The notes: a model not told the origin generated them from the letters alone. DNA of 64,000 bases from an uncultured Agrobacterium sp. (GCA_913777615.1 CAJYTK010000017.1:356366-420365); one strand, 5' to 3'. Counted from the first letter of the stretch, positions 1 to 9,488 are shown. A program made the numbers and translations.

Positions 1-1664
1 GTCACCGCTCCCGCATGATGCAGCTCGGCTACTCCGAAGAGGATTTTGCCGGCAAGCCGGTCATTGGCATTCTCAACACCTGGTCGGAGCTCAACACCTG
101 TCATTCGCATTTTCCAGAACGTGTAAAGGATGTGAAGCGCGGCGTGCTCCAGGCCGGTGGCTTTCCCGTCGAGATGCCGTCGCTCTCCGTCGATGAGAGC
201 TTCACCAAGCCAACATCCATGCTCTACCGCAACATGCTCGCGATGGAGACGGAAGAGATGATCCGTTCCCATCCTCTCGATGGCGTGGTGCTGATGGGTG
301 GCTGCGACAAGACGACACCCGGCCTCGTGCTGGGAGCCATCTCCGCTGGCGTGCCGATGATCTATTTGCCCGCAGGTCCGATGTTGAGCGGCAACTATGC
401 CGGCAACACGCTCGGCTCCGGTTCCGACGCCTGGAAATACTGGGACGAGCGGCGCGCAGGCAACGTGACCGATGAGGAGTGGCGCGGCGTTCAGGGCGGT
501 ATCGCGCGCTCGGCCGGTGTCTGCATGACCATGGGCACAGCCTCCACCATGACGGCGATCACCGATGCTCTCGGTCTGACACTGCCCGGTGCCTCATCGA
601 TCCCTGCCGTCGACTCAGGTCATCAGCGCATGTCTGCCGCTTGCGGTCGCCGCATCGTCGAGATGGTTGACGAGGATCTGACGCCTGACCGCATCTTGAG
701 CCCAGCGGCCTTCCGCAATGCGGCGATCGTTGCCATGGCAACCGGGTGCTCCACGAATGCCGTCGTGCACCTGATCGCCATGGCCCGCCGCGCAGGCGTA
801 CCCATGACGCTGGACGAGCTGGATGCACTCGGTCGCGTCACCCCGTTGATTGCCAATGTCCGTCCTTCGGGCAAGGACTATCTGATGGAGGATTTTTATT
901 ACGCCGGCGGCCTTCGCGCGCTGATGAAGCAGCTGGAAAGCCGCCTCGATTGTTCGGTGCTGACGGTCACTGGGCGGAGCATGGGTGAAAACCTGGAAGG
1001 CGCCAAAGTCTACAATGACGACGTCATCCGCTCGCTCGACAACCCGGTCTATGCCGAAGGCTCTCTTGCCGTGTTGCGCGGTAATCTCTGCCCGGATGGT
1101 GCGGTGATCAAGCCTGCGGCCAGCGATCCCAAACTCCATGTCCATGAAGGTCCGGCGCTTGTCTTCGACAGCTACCCCGACATGAAGGCCGCGATCGACG
1201 ACGAGAATCTCGATGTGACCCCCGATCATGTTCTGGTGTTGCGCAATGCAGGCCCGCTCGGCGGACCGGGCTTTCCGGAATGGGGAATGCTGCCGATCCC
1301 CAAGGCCCTGATCAAGAAAGGTCACCGTGACATGGTGCGCATTTCCGACGCGCGTATGTCCGGCACCTCCTATGGGGCCTGCGTGCTGCATGTCGCGCCG
1401 GAGAGTTTTGTCGGCGGTCCGCTAGCACTGTTGAAAACCGGAGACATCGTTCGCCTCGATCTGCCGGCGCGTCGCCTCGACATGCTGGTTAGCGAAGAAG
1501 AGATTGCCAGCCGGCGCGCCGCATGGCAGCCACCGGCGCCTCGCTACGAGCGTGGCTACGGCTATCTTTTCGCCAAGCACGTGACCCAGGCCGACAAGGG
1601 CTGCGACTTCGATTTTCTCCAGACGGATTTCGGCCGCAGCGCTGGCGAGCCGGATATCTTTTAA
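1..1664 (+). CDS. IlvD/Edd-family sugar-acid dehydratase (arabinonate/galactonate type), 5' end outside window
   Basis: Dehydrates an aldonic acid to a 2-keto-3-deoxy acid using an Fe-S cluster. The frame is open to the window edge, and known members are about 580 residues, so roughly 30 N-terminal residues are missing. Counting from the ATG at 15, three cysteines fit the cluster ligands of the family: C29 (NTCHS), C97 (GGCDKT) and C170 (AGVCMT). The RISDARMSGT motif lies near the C-terminus. The sequence resembles the Rhizobium L-arabinonate dehydratase more than IlvD of branched-chain amino acid synthesis. That enzyme also accepts D-galactonate (family knowledge). The uronate dehydrogenase gene starts 12 bp downstream, so the two are probably co-transcribed. 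The true substrate is not settled. Confidence 0.85.
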   Translation, partial: HRSRMMQLGYSEEDFAGKPVIGILNTWSELNTCHSHFPERVKDVKRGVLQAGGFPVEMPSLSVDESFTKPTSMLYRNMLAMETEEMIRSHPLDGVVLMGGCDKTTPGLVLGAISAGVPMIYLPAGPMLSGNYAGNTLGSGSDAWKYWDERRAGNVTDEEWRGVQGGIARSAGVCMTMGTASTMTAITDALGLTLPGASSIPAVDSGHQRMSAACGRRIVEMVDEDLTPDRILSPAAFRNAAIVAMATGCSTNAVVHLIAMARRAGVPMTLDELDALGRVTPLIANVRPSGKDYLMEDFYYAGGLRALMKQLESRLDCSVLTVTGRSMGENLEGAKVYNDDVIRSLDNPVYAEGSLAVLRGNLCPDGAVIKPAASDPKLHVHEGPALVFDSYPDMKAAIDDENLDVTPDHVLVLRNAGPLGGPGFPEWGMLPIPKALIKKGHRDMVRISDARMSGTSYGACVLHVAPESFVGGPLALLKTGDIVRLDLPARRLDMLVSEEEIASRRAAWQPPAPRYERGYGYLFAKHVTQADKGCDFDFLQTDFGRSAGEPDIF

Positions 1665-1676
1665 AGGATTGGGTCG

Positions 1677-2477
1677 ATGATGAAGCGTTTGCTGATCACA
1701 GGTGCGGGCGGCCAGCTGGGCAGAATGCTGCGCGGGCGCCTCGGTCATGTTGCCGAAATCGTCCGCCTGTCGGATGTGGTTGAGATTGCCGCACCGGCCG
1801 GGCCGCATGAGGAAGTAATGCGCTGTGCGCTGGAGGACGCTCACGCTGTCCATGATCTGGTGAAAGATTGCGATGGCATCGTTCACCTGGGCGGCATTTC
1901 GGTTGAGAAGGCCTATGATCCGATCGAAGACGCCAATCTACGCGGAGTCTACAATCTCTATGAAGCGGCGCGAGCCAACGGAAAGCCACGCATCCTCTTC
2001 GCCTCCACCAATCACACGATTGGCTATTATCCCCAGGGCACGCAACTGACCCCGGAGATGCCCTTCTTGCCCGATGGTCTTTACGGCGTGTCGAAGATTT
2101 TCGGCGAGGCGATGGCGAGCCTCTATCACTCCAAGTTTTGTCAGGAGACGGCGATTGTCCGCATCGGTTCCTGTACCGAAAAGCCAATGGATTGGCGCAT
2201 GCTTTCCACCTGGCTCAGCCATGACGATTTCGTCTCGCTGATCGAGGCGGTCTTCCGCGTGCGAAAGCTTGGTTGCCCCATCATCTGGGGCGTGTCTGCC
2301 AACGACGATTCCTGGTGGGACAATTCCCATGTCGATTTTCTCGGCTGGGAGCGCCGCGACAATGCCGCGCGCTTCCGTGAGGAAATCGAACGGATCGTGC
2401 CGCGGCCCGATCCGCAAGCGGCCATCGCAAAATATCAGGGTGGCATCTTCATCGATGAACCCATTCACAAGGCGTGA
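1677..2477 (+). CDS. udh: Uronate dehydrogenase-like NAD-dependent SDR
   Basis: Extended short-chain dehydrogenase of 266 residues. It has the NAD-binding motif TGAGGQLG (residues 8-15) and the catalytic YGVSK (Y136, K140). The internal stretch ASTNHTIGYYPQ (109-120) and the C-terminal WWDNSHV closely match my memory of Agrobacterium Udh, which oxidises D-galacturonate or D-glucuronate to the aldarolactone. It is cytosolic. It lies between a sugar-acid dehydratase and an RraA-like gene in one tight operon, which supports an oxidative sugar-acid pathway. A related hexose or pentose dehydrogenase is the main alternative. The start ATG overlaps a second ATG, so the first residue is uncertain by one codon. 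Confidence 0.82.
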   Translation: MMKRLLITGAGGQLGRMLRGRLGHVAEIVRLSDVVEIAAPAGPHEEVMRCALEDAHAVHDLVKDCDGIVHLGGISVEKAYDPIEDANLRGVYNLYEAARANGKPRILFASTNHTIGYYPQGTQLTPEMPFLPDGLYGVSKIFGEAMASLYHSKFCQETAIVRIGSCTEKPMDWRMLSTWLSHDDFVSLIEAVFRVRKLGCPIIWGVSANDDSWWDNSHVDFLGWERRDNAARFREEIERIVPRPDPQAAIAKYQGGIFIDEPIHKA

Positions 2478-2510
2478 AATGCCTTTATCCATCACGACGA
2501 GGACACAACC

Positions 2511-3221
2511 ATGAACAGCGAAACCCGCGAGAAACTATCGACGATTTCCGTCGCGACGCTGGCCACAGCGCTTTACAAGCGCGGCCTGCGCAACCAGGTC
2601 ATTCAGGGGGTTCGCCCGCTTGGCTACAAGGGCAAGAACATGGTGGGCCCGGCCTTTACCCTTCGTTACATGCCAGCGCGCGAAGATAGAAATCAGCTTG
2701 TTGAGTTCCGCAACCCCGCCCATCCGCAGCGCGTGGCAATCGAGACATGCCCTCCCGGTCACGTGCTGGTCATGGATAGCCGCAAGGATGCGAGTGCTGC
2801 CTCCGCCGGCGATATTCTCGTAACACGTTTGATGGTGCGGGGCGGTGCCGGTATTGTCTCCGATGGCGGCTTTCGTGATGCGGCAACGATTGCCGAGCTG
2901 GATATCCCGGCTTATCACACCCGCCCTTCTAGCCCGACGAACCTCACCAAGCATGAGGCGATCGAGATCAACGGCCCCATCGGCTGCGGTGACGCGCCGG
3001 TCTTTCCTGGCGACATCATTGTTGGGGATGCCGATTGCGTGATTGTCATCCCCGCGGGCATTGCCGACGAAGTGGCCAACGAGGCGGTCGAAATGACGGC
3101 TTATGAGGATTTCGTCGTGGAGCGCGTGAAGGCGGGCGAGACGATCATCGGTCTTTACCCCTGCACCAAGGATGAGCATCAGACGGCCTTCGCCGCATGG
3201 CGCAAGGCCAATGGCCGCTGA
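2511..3221 (+). CDS. RraA-family protein (possible oxo-acid aldolase or decarboxylase)
   Basis: A 236-residue member of the RraA / HMG-aldolase fold. The family core is visible as GGAGIVSDGGFRD, containing the substrate- and metal-binding R and D, followed by PAYHTR. Members include RNase E inhibitors and divalent-metal pyruvate aldolases or oxaloacetate decarboxylases. Because it lies 33 bp after udh in a sugar-acid operon, a role in cleaving or decarboxylating a keto acid is more likely than RNase regulation (inference). It is longer than E. coli RraA (about 160 residues) and has an N-terminal extension typical of the catabolic members. Confidence 0.75.
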   Translation: MNSETREKLSTISVATLATALYKRGLRNQVIQGVRPLGYKGKNMVGPAFTLRYMPAREDRNQLVEFRNPAHPQRVAIETCPPGHVLVMDSRKDASAASAGDILVTRLMVRGGAGIVSDGGFRDAATIAELDIPAYHTRPSSPTNLTKHEAIEINGPIGCGDAPVFPGDIIVGDADCVIVIPAGIADEVANEAVEMTAYEDFVVERVKAGETIIGLYPCTKDEHQTAFAAWRKANGR

Positions 3222-3257
3222 CAATCAGCCATCTCTTTGAAAAGATTGCGTCAAGGA

Positions 3258-3290
3258 AAATGGCCGGGGTCTTCCCCGGTCATTTGTTTA
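3258..3290. terminator. Hairpin between convergent operons
   Basis: The stem ATGGCCGGGG / CCCCGGTCAT closes on a four-base TCTT loop and is followed by TTTGTTT. It sits between the converging RraA-like and galactose-dehydrogenase-like genes and could end transcription of the plus-strand operon. Confidence 0.65.
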
Positions 3291-3318
3291 TCGGCAAAGC
3301 CTGTCAATGATCTTGTGA

Positions 3319-4245
3319 TCAGTCGTAGAAGGAATCGACGAACTTGTGACGACCGAGCAGGAATGCATCGGCGACGTGAGTCAGCGGTGCAAGATCGACA
3401 TCGGATGTCTTCGCCTTGATGATTTCGGCAAAGCGTTCGTAAAGGGCAGGATATTCACGCTCAGGCTGGGCTAATTTCAGTTCGCCATTGATAGAGAGCT
3501 TTGCGCCGCCTTCGGACAGGACCATTTGACCTGCCTCTGTTTCGGCGACAATATCCCAGCTCTGCTTGCCCGTCTGGCGCCAGTCGAATTCGGCATGAAC
3601 CGGCATCTTCGTCACGTCGGAGAAATGAATGTCGGCTGCAATCGGCGCATCACGGTTTTCCGGGAATTCCAACGTCGCCTTGGTGATGAAGAGCGCGCGC
3701 GGCAGGATATGGGTGATGATGGAGAGCGCATTGATACCTGGGTCGAAAACACCAAGACCGCCGGCCTGCCAGATCCATTCCTGGTTTGGATGCCACTGGC
3801 GCACGTCTTCTTTCCAGATGACATGAACGCTGTTGATCTTGGTGGAGGCCAGGAAGCTCTTTGCTGCCTCGACGGCGGGCGCATAACGCGAATGCCAGCT
3901 GGCAAAGAGCGAAAGGCCTTTCGAATCCGCCAAGCGAACAAGATCCTGCACTTCGGAGAGGGTCGCGCCGGGCGGCTTTTCAAGGAAGACATGCTTTCCA
4001 GCGTTGAGCGCCGCATAGGCAGCCTCATAACGATATTGCGGCGGCATGCAGAGCGACACGGCTGTGGCGTCAGGTACGGCTGCGATCAATTCCTCGATCG
4101 TGTGGTAAGAGGGCACGCCTTCCACCGTACCGTGGCGGCTAGCCGTTGCAATGAGGTCGAAATCCGCATTGGCGGCAATGGCTGGAAGATGCTGGTCGCG
4201 AACGATTTTGCCGACGCCGACGATGGCAAGCTTGATGGCTGACAT
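3319..4245 (-). CDS. Gfo/Idh/MocA oxidoreductase, D-galactose 1-dehydrogenase-like
   Basis: NAD(P)-dependent sugar dehydrogenase of 308 residues. The N-terminal Rossmann motif is IVGVGKI (residues 8-14). The family EKPPG motif near residue 93 holds the catalytic lysine. The length and the motif GKHVFLEKPPG fit bacterial D-galactose 1-dehydrogenase, which makes galactono-lactone for the De Ley-Doudoroff route. The dehydratase at the start of the window could act on the resulting galactonate (inference). The gene converges on the sugar-acid operon and is not part of it. Inositol or glucose-fructose oxidoreductase specificity cannot be excluded. Confidence 0.75.
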   Translation of the reverse strand: MSAIKLAIVGVGKIVRDQHLPAIAANADFDLIATASRHGTVEGVPSYHTIEELIAAVPDATAVSLCMPPQYRYEAAYAALNAGKHVFLEKPPGATLSEVQDLVRLADSKGLSLFASWHSRYAPAVEAAKSFLASTKINSVHVIWKEDVRQWHPNQEWIWQAGGLGVFDPGINALSIITHILPRALFITKATLEFPENRDAPIAADIHFSDVTKMPVHAEFDWRQTGKQSWDIVAETEAGQMVLSEGGAKLSINGELKLAQPEREYPALYERFAEIIKAKTSDVDLAPLTHVADAFLLGRHKFVDSFYD

Positions 4246-4343
4246 GCTTTTAAGACCCGTATGATGCTCTAAAAATAATACTTTATTACTTGTATCAGAA
4301 ACCGCCGTTCGGGCAAGCTGTTGCTCGATGCTGTCACCGCAAA

Positions 4344-5186
4344 TCAGTTGATGGATGCAACCAGCAACGGCTTCTGAGCGGGTTTTTTGTAGACCAGATG
4401 CACCACCTTGTAGCCTTCCGCTTTCAACTGGGTCAGCAGCGCTGGCAGCATGGTGGCAGTGCGCTTGTGAATGTCGTGCATCAGGATAATCCCGCTGCCG
4501 CGGTGACGAAGGGCCGCGATCGTGCGTGACGCTACGAGGGCTGGCGTGTCGGTGAAGTAATCCTTGGAATCGACCTGGACATCCATGATGACGAGCCCGC
4601 GCTCGGATACCATGCGTCGAAGGTTGTTATTGTCTGCGAGATAGGGGAAGCGGAAGAACATCACGTCAGTATCGGTTGCTTTCGACACGGCTCTTTCACC
4701 CTTGGCAATCTCCGCCACTGCGCGGTCGAATGCGAGGCTGCGCAGATTGGGGTGGCTGAATGTGTGGCTACCGATCGTGTGTCCTTCGGCAACGACCTTC
4801 TTGGCAATGGCCGGATGCGCCTGCGCCATTTCGCCAACCATCAGGAATGTAGCCTTCACGCCAAAGTCGTTAAGTGTCGCGAGGATCCGCTCTGTCTTTC
4901 CGGGGACAGGGCCATCATCGAAGCTGAGCACGACTTCCTTATTGGCAAGAGCGATATCTTTTAAGGACGACACCTCAATGTCGCGACCGGCAAGCCCCAT
5001 AGGGTTGCGTGGACGCATCCATGCCGCTGGCGACAGTGCGACAGGATCATGTGCACCTGCAGTTGGCTTGTCGGGCATCGTGGCGGCAAAGGCGCTTTTT
5101 AGAGACCCGTCGGCCTGCGGCTTGCCTGCGCAACTGGAAAGGCACAGCGCAATGGCTGCGGACACGAAGAGTGAGGAGAAGCGCAT
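4344..5186 (-). CDS. Polysaccharide deacetylase family lipoprotein (NodB domain)
   Basis: A 280-residue envelope protein. The N-terminus is a lipoprotein signal with lipobox LSSC and C19 as the predicted lipidated cysteine. The NodB homology domain begins near residue 84 with VVLSFDDGP, where D90/D91 are the base and metal residues. Motif 2, SHTFSH, supplies metal ligands H141 and H145. A later ILMHDIH stretch matches the C-terminal catalytic histidine motif. It is probably anchored in the outer or inner membrane and deacetylates a surface or cell-wall N-acetylated glycan (inference). No operon partner is evident: the next minus-strand gene upstream starts 2 kb away. Confidence 0.85.
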   Translation of the reverse strand: MRFSSLFVSAAIALCLSSCAGKPQADGSLKSAFAATMPDKPTAGAHDPVALSPAAWMRPRNPMGLAGRDIEVSSLKDIALANKEVVLSFDDGPVPGKTERILATLNDFGVKATFLMVGEMAQAHPAIAKKVVAEGHTIGSHTFSHPNLRSLAFDRAVAEIAKGERAVSKATDTDVMFFRFPYLADNNNLRRMVSERGLVIMDVQVDSKDYFTDTPALVASRTIAALRHRGSGIILMHDIHKRTATMLPALLTQLKAEGYKVVHLVYKKPAQKPLLVASIN

Positions 5187-5282
5187 GAAAAGCTCGGCAA
5201 ATCAGGGATGACGTTGCTGCCGAGCTTTCTCTCATTATGGTTAACGGTGCGTTACTTTCCCGCTGGCGAAGTAACGTTTCAT

Positions 5283-7166
5283 TTATCCACCCATCGCGTC
5301 TTCATATTCACTGGACAAGAGCAGCCATTGTTCTTCCGCTGCAGAAAGTTTGGCGGCCGCTTCTCCGCGCTGCTTGACCTTTTCTGCTGCCTTGGCCGGC
5401 GCCTTTTCATACAGCGTCGGATCGGCAAGCTCCGTGTCCAGAGCCTGAATCTGTTTCTCAAGCTTCGCCGTCAAGGATTCGATTTCGTTGATCTTTTTCT
5501 TCAGCGGCGCAAGTTGCGCGCGCTTTTCGGCGTTGGCTTTGCGCTGATCGGCCTTGGATGCCTGGTCCCCAGCGACCTCGACCTTCTCGTCCTTCTTCTT
5601 GCCAGACGCGATGACGATGTCCCGATACTCTTCCATATCGCCTTCGAAGCTCGTGACCGTACCATTGTTCACTAGCCATAGGCGGTCGACGGTTGCCTCT
5701 ATCAGGTGTCTGTCATGCGAGATCAGGATCACGGCGCCATTATAATCGTTCAGCGCCTCGATCAGTGCGCGGCGGCTGTCGATGTCAAGATGGTTGGTCG
5801 GTTCGTCGAGGATAAGGAGGTTCGGCGCATGAAACGCGGCGAGCCCCATCAGCAGACGGGCTTTCTCGCCGCCTGACAAATCCTTGGCAGCGGTTGACAT
5901 TTTTTCCGTCGCAAGTCCCATCTGTGCCACGCGTGAACGCACCTGTGCTTCCGCCGCCTGCGGCATCAACTTGCGCACATGCTCGACCGGCGTTTCATTC
6001 GGCATCAGATCATCTAATTGATGTTGAGCGAAGAAGCCGATCTTCAGACCTGGGGCCAAACGCAAATCCCCCGCTTGCGCGGGAAGACGTCCAGAAATGA
6101 ATTTGGCAAAAGTGGATTTACCGTTACCGTTGGAGCCTAGCAGCGCGATCCGATCGTCGTTGTCGATGCGCAGATTCAAGCCTTTAAGGATCGGCTTGCC
6201 CGGCTCATAGCCGACGACCCCGCTCTGGATGGCGACGATCGGTGAGGCGGGTTGCTTTTCCGGCTCGGGGAAGGTGATCGGCTGGACATGATCTTCTATG
6301 ACGGCAGCAACAGTACCCATGCGTTCCAACGCTTTGATACGGCTTTGCGCCTGCTTGGCTTTGGAGGCCTTGTAGCGGAAGCGGTCGATGTAGCTCTGCA
6401 AGTGCTTGCGCGCCGCATCGCTCTTCACCTTCGCCTTCATCTGCAGCTCGTCGGCTTCCGCCTTCTGCCGCTCGAAGGAATCATAGCCGCCGCGATAGAA
6501 GGTCAGCTTCTTCTGATCCAGATGGATGATCGAATTGACGGCATTGTTCAAAAGATCGCGGTCGTGGCTGATGATGATGACGGTGTGGGGATAGCGGCGG
6601 ATATAGTCTTCCAGCCAGAGCGTGCCTTCAAGGTCGAGATAGTTGGTCGGTTCGTCGAGCAGCAGAAGATCGGGTTCGGCGAAGAGCACCGAGGCAAGCG
6701 CTACGCGCATGCGCCAGCCACCGGAAAATGAAGAGGCGGGGCGCAACTGCGCATCCTGATCAAAACCGAGACCTGCGAGAATGGCTGAGGCGCGCGCTTC
6801 CGCCGAATGCGCATCGATATCGACGAGCCGCATCTGGATGTCAGCGATCCGGTTCGGGTCGGTCGCCGTTTCCGCTTCCTGCAACAGGGCCGCCCGTTCT
6901 TTGTCGGCGGCAAGCACGATAGAGATCAGCGAATCTTCGGTGCCTGGCGCTTCCTGCGCCACCTGACCGATGCGCGCATGCTTGGGAATGGTGACGCTGC
7001 CGCTTTCCGATGCCAGATCGCCAGTGATGACGCGAAACAGTGTCGATTTTCCCGCGCCATTGCGCCCCACAAGACCCGCTTTAACGCCGTCAGGCAGCGA
7101 GACGCTGGCATTGTCGAGAAGCAGGCGGCCTGCGATACGGGCTGAAAGGTCGGTAATCGTAATCAT
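5283..7166 (-). CDS. ABC-F family ATPase
   Basis: Soluble twin-ATPase protein of 627 residues from the ATG at 7166 (MITITDLSAR). An upstream in-frame start would add 21 residues that do not resemble the family. It has two Walker A motifs, GRNGAGKST (near residue 34) and GSNGNGKST. Each is followed by an SGG signature and LLLDEPTN or LILDEPTN Walker B/D-loop sequence, with the charged interdomain linker between. There are no transmembrane segments. The C-terminus is a lysine- and glutamate-rich coiled coil, as in Uup-type members. ABC-F proteins act on ribosomes to relieve stalling or gate elongation. The exact subfamily is not assigned. Confidence 0.9.
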   Translation of the reverse strand: MITITDLSARIAGRLLLDNASVSLPDGVKAGLVGRNGAGKSTLFRVITGDLASESGSVTIPKHARIGQVAQEAPGTEDSLISIVLAADKERAALLQEAETATDPNRIADIQMRLVDIDAHSAEARASAILAGLGFDQDAQLRPASSFSGGWRMRVALASVLFAEPDLLLLDEPTNYLDLEGTLWLEDYIRRYPHTVIIISHDRDLLNNAVNSIIHLDQKKLTFYRGGYDSFERQKAEADELQMKAKVKSDAARKHLQSYIDRFRYKASKAKQAQSRIKALERMGTVAAVIEDHVQPITFPEPEKQPASPIVAIQSGVVGYEPGKPILKGLNLRIDNDDRIALLGSNGNGKSTFAKFISGRLPAQAGDLRLAPGLKIGFFAQHQLDDLMPNETPVEHVRKLMPQAAEAQVRSRVAQMGLATEKMSTAAKDLSGGEKARLLMGLAAFHAPNLLILDEPTNHLDIDSRRALIEALNDYNGAVILISHDRHLIEATVDRLWLVNNGTVTSFEGDMEEYRDIVIASGKKKDEKVEVAGDQASKADQRKANAEKRAQLAPLKKKINEIESLTAKLEKQIQALDTELADPTLYEKAPAKAAEKVKQRGEAAAKLSAAEEQWLLLSSEYEDAMGG

Positions 7167-7280
7167 GCCAGCCTTTTGGCCGAGTTTACGGGAGCTTGCA
7201 AGATGGAGAAGCGGCAAGCCCCGCGCCATCGTGAGCTTCTACAGGGTAGGGGGTGTGATGCCGTCAAAAAGAACCCGCCC

Positions 7281-8039
7281 ATGAGCCGTATTCTCCAGCC
7301 GATATTGAACCTCTCCAGGCTCGTTCTCTCCCAGGCGATCGTGCTCGGCGGCTTCGTGATCGTTCAGCGTATGGGCTGGCGGCTGCCACTCGGTATTTTC
7401 GAAATCCTGCTGATACACGGTGTGTTCTCAGCGCTTATCGGTCGTCTTCTTGGACTCTGGTGGTTCTGGGTGCCGGTGCAAATCCTGCTTCCCTTCGCGG
7501 TCGTCTATAATGAAGTTGTGCCGGCCTGGGCTTATGGTCTGGCTTTCATCGCCTGCGTGCTGGTCTTCTGGAACGGTGCCAAGGAGCAGGTGCCGTTTTA
7601 TATGACAAACCGGCAGACCTGGAACGCGATTAGCGGTCTGGTATCCCGGGAAAATGCGAAATCCTGTGCCGATCTCGGAAGCGGTACGGGGGGTATCGTC
7701 ATCTATCTGGCAAAGGCTCACCCGGGTGTCCGGGTCGATGGCTATGAGACGGCGCCGCTTCTGACGTTGATCTCCAAGCTTCTGGTCGCGATGAACCGTC
7801 GCCCCAATGCGGCGATCCGCTATAAAAGCCTCTGGGATGCCGATCTGTCTCAATATGATCTGGTCTATTGCTTCCTGTCGCCGGTGCCGATGCCCGGCCT
7901 TTACGAAAAGGCCAAGGCTGAGATGCGTAAAGGAACGTTGCTTGTCTCCAATAGCTTCGAGATTCCCGGCGTCACTCCGCTTGATGTTCTGGAAGTGCAT
8001 GACGCCCGTCACACGAAGCTGTTTCTCTATCGTTTCTAA
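7281..8039 (+). CDS. Membrane-anchored class I SAM methyltransferase-like protein
   Basis: A 252-residue protein from the ATG at 7281 (MSRILQPILN). The first about 100 residues form three or four hydrophobic segments, including VVYNEVVPAWAYGLAFIACV. A SAM-binding domain follows with motif I ADLGSGTGG and the acidic residue of motif II in VDGYETAPL. The arrangement suggests a methyltransferase domain on the cytoplasmic side of the inner membrane. The substrate is unknown. The gene is divergent from the ABC-F gene with a 114 bp gap. The start is chosen because the upstream frame carries non-conserved, charged sequence. Confidence 0.7.
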   Translation: MSRILQPILNLSRLVLSQAIVLGGFVIVQRMGWRLPLGIFEILLIHGVFSALIGRLLGLWWFWVPVQILLPFAVVYNEVVPAWAYGLAFIACVLVFWNGAKEQVPFYMTNRQTWNAISGLVSRENAKSCADLGSGTGGIVIYLAKAHPGVRVDGYETAPLLTLISKLLVAMNRRPNAAIRYKSLWDADLSQYDLVYCFLSPVPMPGLYEKAKAEMRKGTLLVSNSFEIPGVTPLDVLEVHDARHTKLFLYRF

Positions 8040-8155
8040 CTCCGTCTCACCGCCGGTCGTCTCACTTCAAACCCTGTGATGGCAGATATGAAGACTGGTG
8101 GTTTGATTTTCGCCGCATCAGCCTGTTCAATGGGGTCAGAAAAACAGGAGTGACC

Positions 8156-8845
8156 ATGTCGATTACGCTTTACACGCTCTGCGGCCGTGACATCAGCCGT
8201 CCGTTCTCGCCCCATTGCTGGAAAACCGTTCTGTCGCTGGCGCATAAAGGGCTGGATTTCGAAGAGCGCCCGCTTGCTTTCACCGCGATCCCCGGCATCG
8301 AAAACGGCTTTTCGAAAACGGTGCCGGTTTTGCGTGATGGCGACAGGCTGGTAAAGGACAGCTTCGACATCGCGGTCTATCTCGATGAGGCCTATCCGGA
8401 TCAGCCGTCGCTGTTTAACGGGGAGGGCGGCAAGGCGCTCTCACGCTTTGTCGAAAGCTGGTCGCAGACGCAGCTCCATCCGGCCATCGTCCGGATCGCG
8501 CTTCTTGATATTCATGACATGCTGGATGATCAGGACCAAGCTTATTTCCGCGAAAGCCGAACGAAGGCGCTCGGTGCTGCACTGGAAGACGTCATTGCTG
8601 AACGTAATGCGGAGATTGCCGCTTTTCCCGCTCGTTTGGAGCCCATCCGCAAGATGCTCAGCCGTCAGCCGTTTCTCGGTGGCGAAAGCCCGCTCTTCGC
8701 CGACTATATCGTCTTCGGAGCGCTTCAGTGGTCGAGGGTCGCCAGCGGCGTCGATCTCTTTGCTGCCAAGGATCCTGTTCGAGACTGGTTCGAGCGCTGC
8801 CTCGATCTGCATGGCGCGAAGGGGCGCAGTGTGACAGCGGCGTGA
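8156..8845 (+). CDS. Glutathione S-transferase family protein
   Basis: Cytosolic GST-like protein of 229 residues from the ATG at 8156, preceded by AGGAG five bases upstream. A GTG two codons earlier overlaps that ribosome site and is less likely. The thioredoxin-like N-terminal domain contains SPHCWKTVLSL and the cis-proline motif KTVPVLRDGDRLVKDS. The helical C-terminal domain carries LGGESPLFADYIVFG, typical of the GST C-terminal fold. Substrate unknown; a role in conjugation or reduction of electrophiles is inferred from family only. Confidence 0.85.
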   Translation: MSITLYTLCGRDISRPFSPHCWKTVLSLAHKGLDFEERPLAFTAIPGIENGFSKTVPVLRDGDRLVKDSFDIAVYLDEAYPDQPSLFNGEGGKALSRFVESWSQTQLHPAIVRIALLDIHDMLDDQDQAYFRESRTKALGAALEDVIAERNAEIAAFPARLEPIRKMLSRQPFLGGESPLFADYIVFGALQWSRVASGVDLFAAKDPVRDWFERCLDLHGAKGRSVTAA

Positions 8846-8947
8846 AATGTCACGCAGCTTCTGCCAATTACGGAAAGCCCCCTTGTTTTCGGGCGTTTGG
8901 GCGGGTAAACACCGCCCACTTTCTTTCTATGACAAGGAACCGCAATA

Positions 8948-9370
8948 ATGGCGATTGAACGCACATTCTCGATGATCAAGCCGGACGCAACCAAGCGTAA
9001 TCTCACTGGCGCCATCACCAAGGTTTTTGAAGAAAACGGCCTGCGCGTTATCGCATCCAAGCGCGTCTGGATGAGCAAGCGCGAAGCAGAAGGCTTCTAC
9101 GCCGTTCACAAGGAACGTCCTTTCTTCGGCGAACTGGTTGAGGGCATGACCTCCGGCCCGACCATCGTTCAGGTTCTGGAAGGCGAAAACGCCATCCTCA
9201 AGAACCGCGAAATCATGGGTGCAACCAACCCTGCCCAGGCTGCCGAAGGCACCATCCGCAAGACCTTTGCTCTCTCCATCGGCGAGAACTCGGTTCACGG
9301 CTCCGATGCCCCGGAAACTGCTGCTCAGGAAATCGCCTACTGGTTCGCTGAAACCGAAATCGTTGGCTGA
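8948..9370 (+). CDS. ndk: Nucleoside diphosphate kinase
   Basis: Transfers the gamma phosphate of ATP to nucleoside diphosphates through a phosphohistidine. The 140-residue length is exactly that of the family. The active-site motif NSVHGSD places the catalytic histidine at H117, and the nucleotide site K11 is in [16 protein letters not shown] lies a suitable distance before the ATG. The gene is single and followed by a strong hairpin, so it is probably transcribed alone. Confidence 0.98.
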   Translation: MAIERTFSMIKPDATKRNLTGAITKVFEENGLRVIASKRVWMSKREAEGFYAVHKERPFFGELVEGMTSGPTIVQVLEGENAILKNREIMGATNPAQAAEGTIRKTFALSIGENSVHGSDAPETAAQEIAYWFAETEIVG

Positions 9371-9392
9371 TCTGTCGGCGACACCATCGGCT

Positions 9393-9414
9393 CGAAAATC
9401 GGATTCGATTTTCG
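9393..9414. repeat. Palindrome CGAAAATCG-gatt-CGATTTTCG in ndk-bamE intergenic DNA
   Basis: A perfect 9 bp inverted repeat with a 4 bp loop, followed by CAAAAGCGCGATG. The segment resembles 40664-40719 (CGGAATCGCTTTTCGGAAAGCGCGATG), suggesting a dispersed intergenic repeat family. It lies between the ndk stop and the ndk terminator. Confidence 0.55.
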
Positions 9415-9457
9415 CAAAAGCGCGATGAGTGGGCTAAAGACACAGAGCAAGATTGAA

Positions 9458-9488
9458 AAAAAACGGGGCTGGTAACGGCCCCGTTTTT
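9458..9488 (+). terminator. Rho-independent terminator of ndk
   Basis: The stem ACGGGGC / GCCCCGT around TGGTAACG is followed by TTTTTG. It is 90 bp after the ndk stop. Confidence 0.85.
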
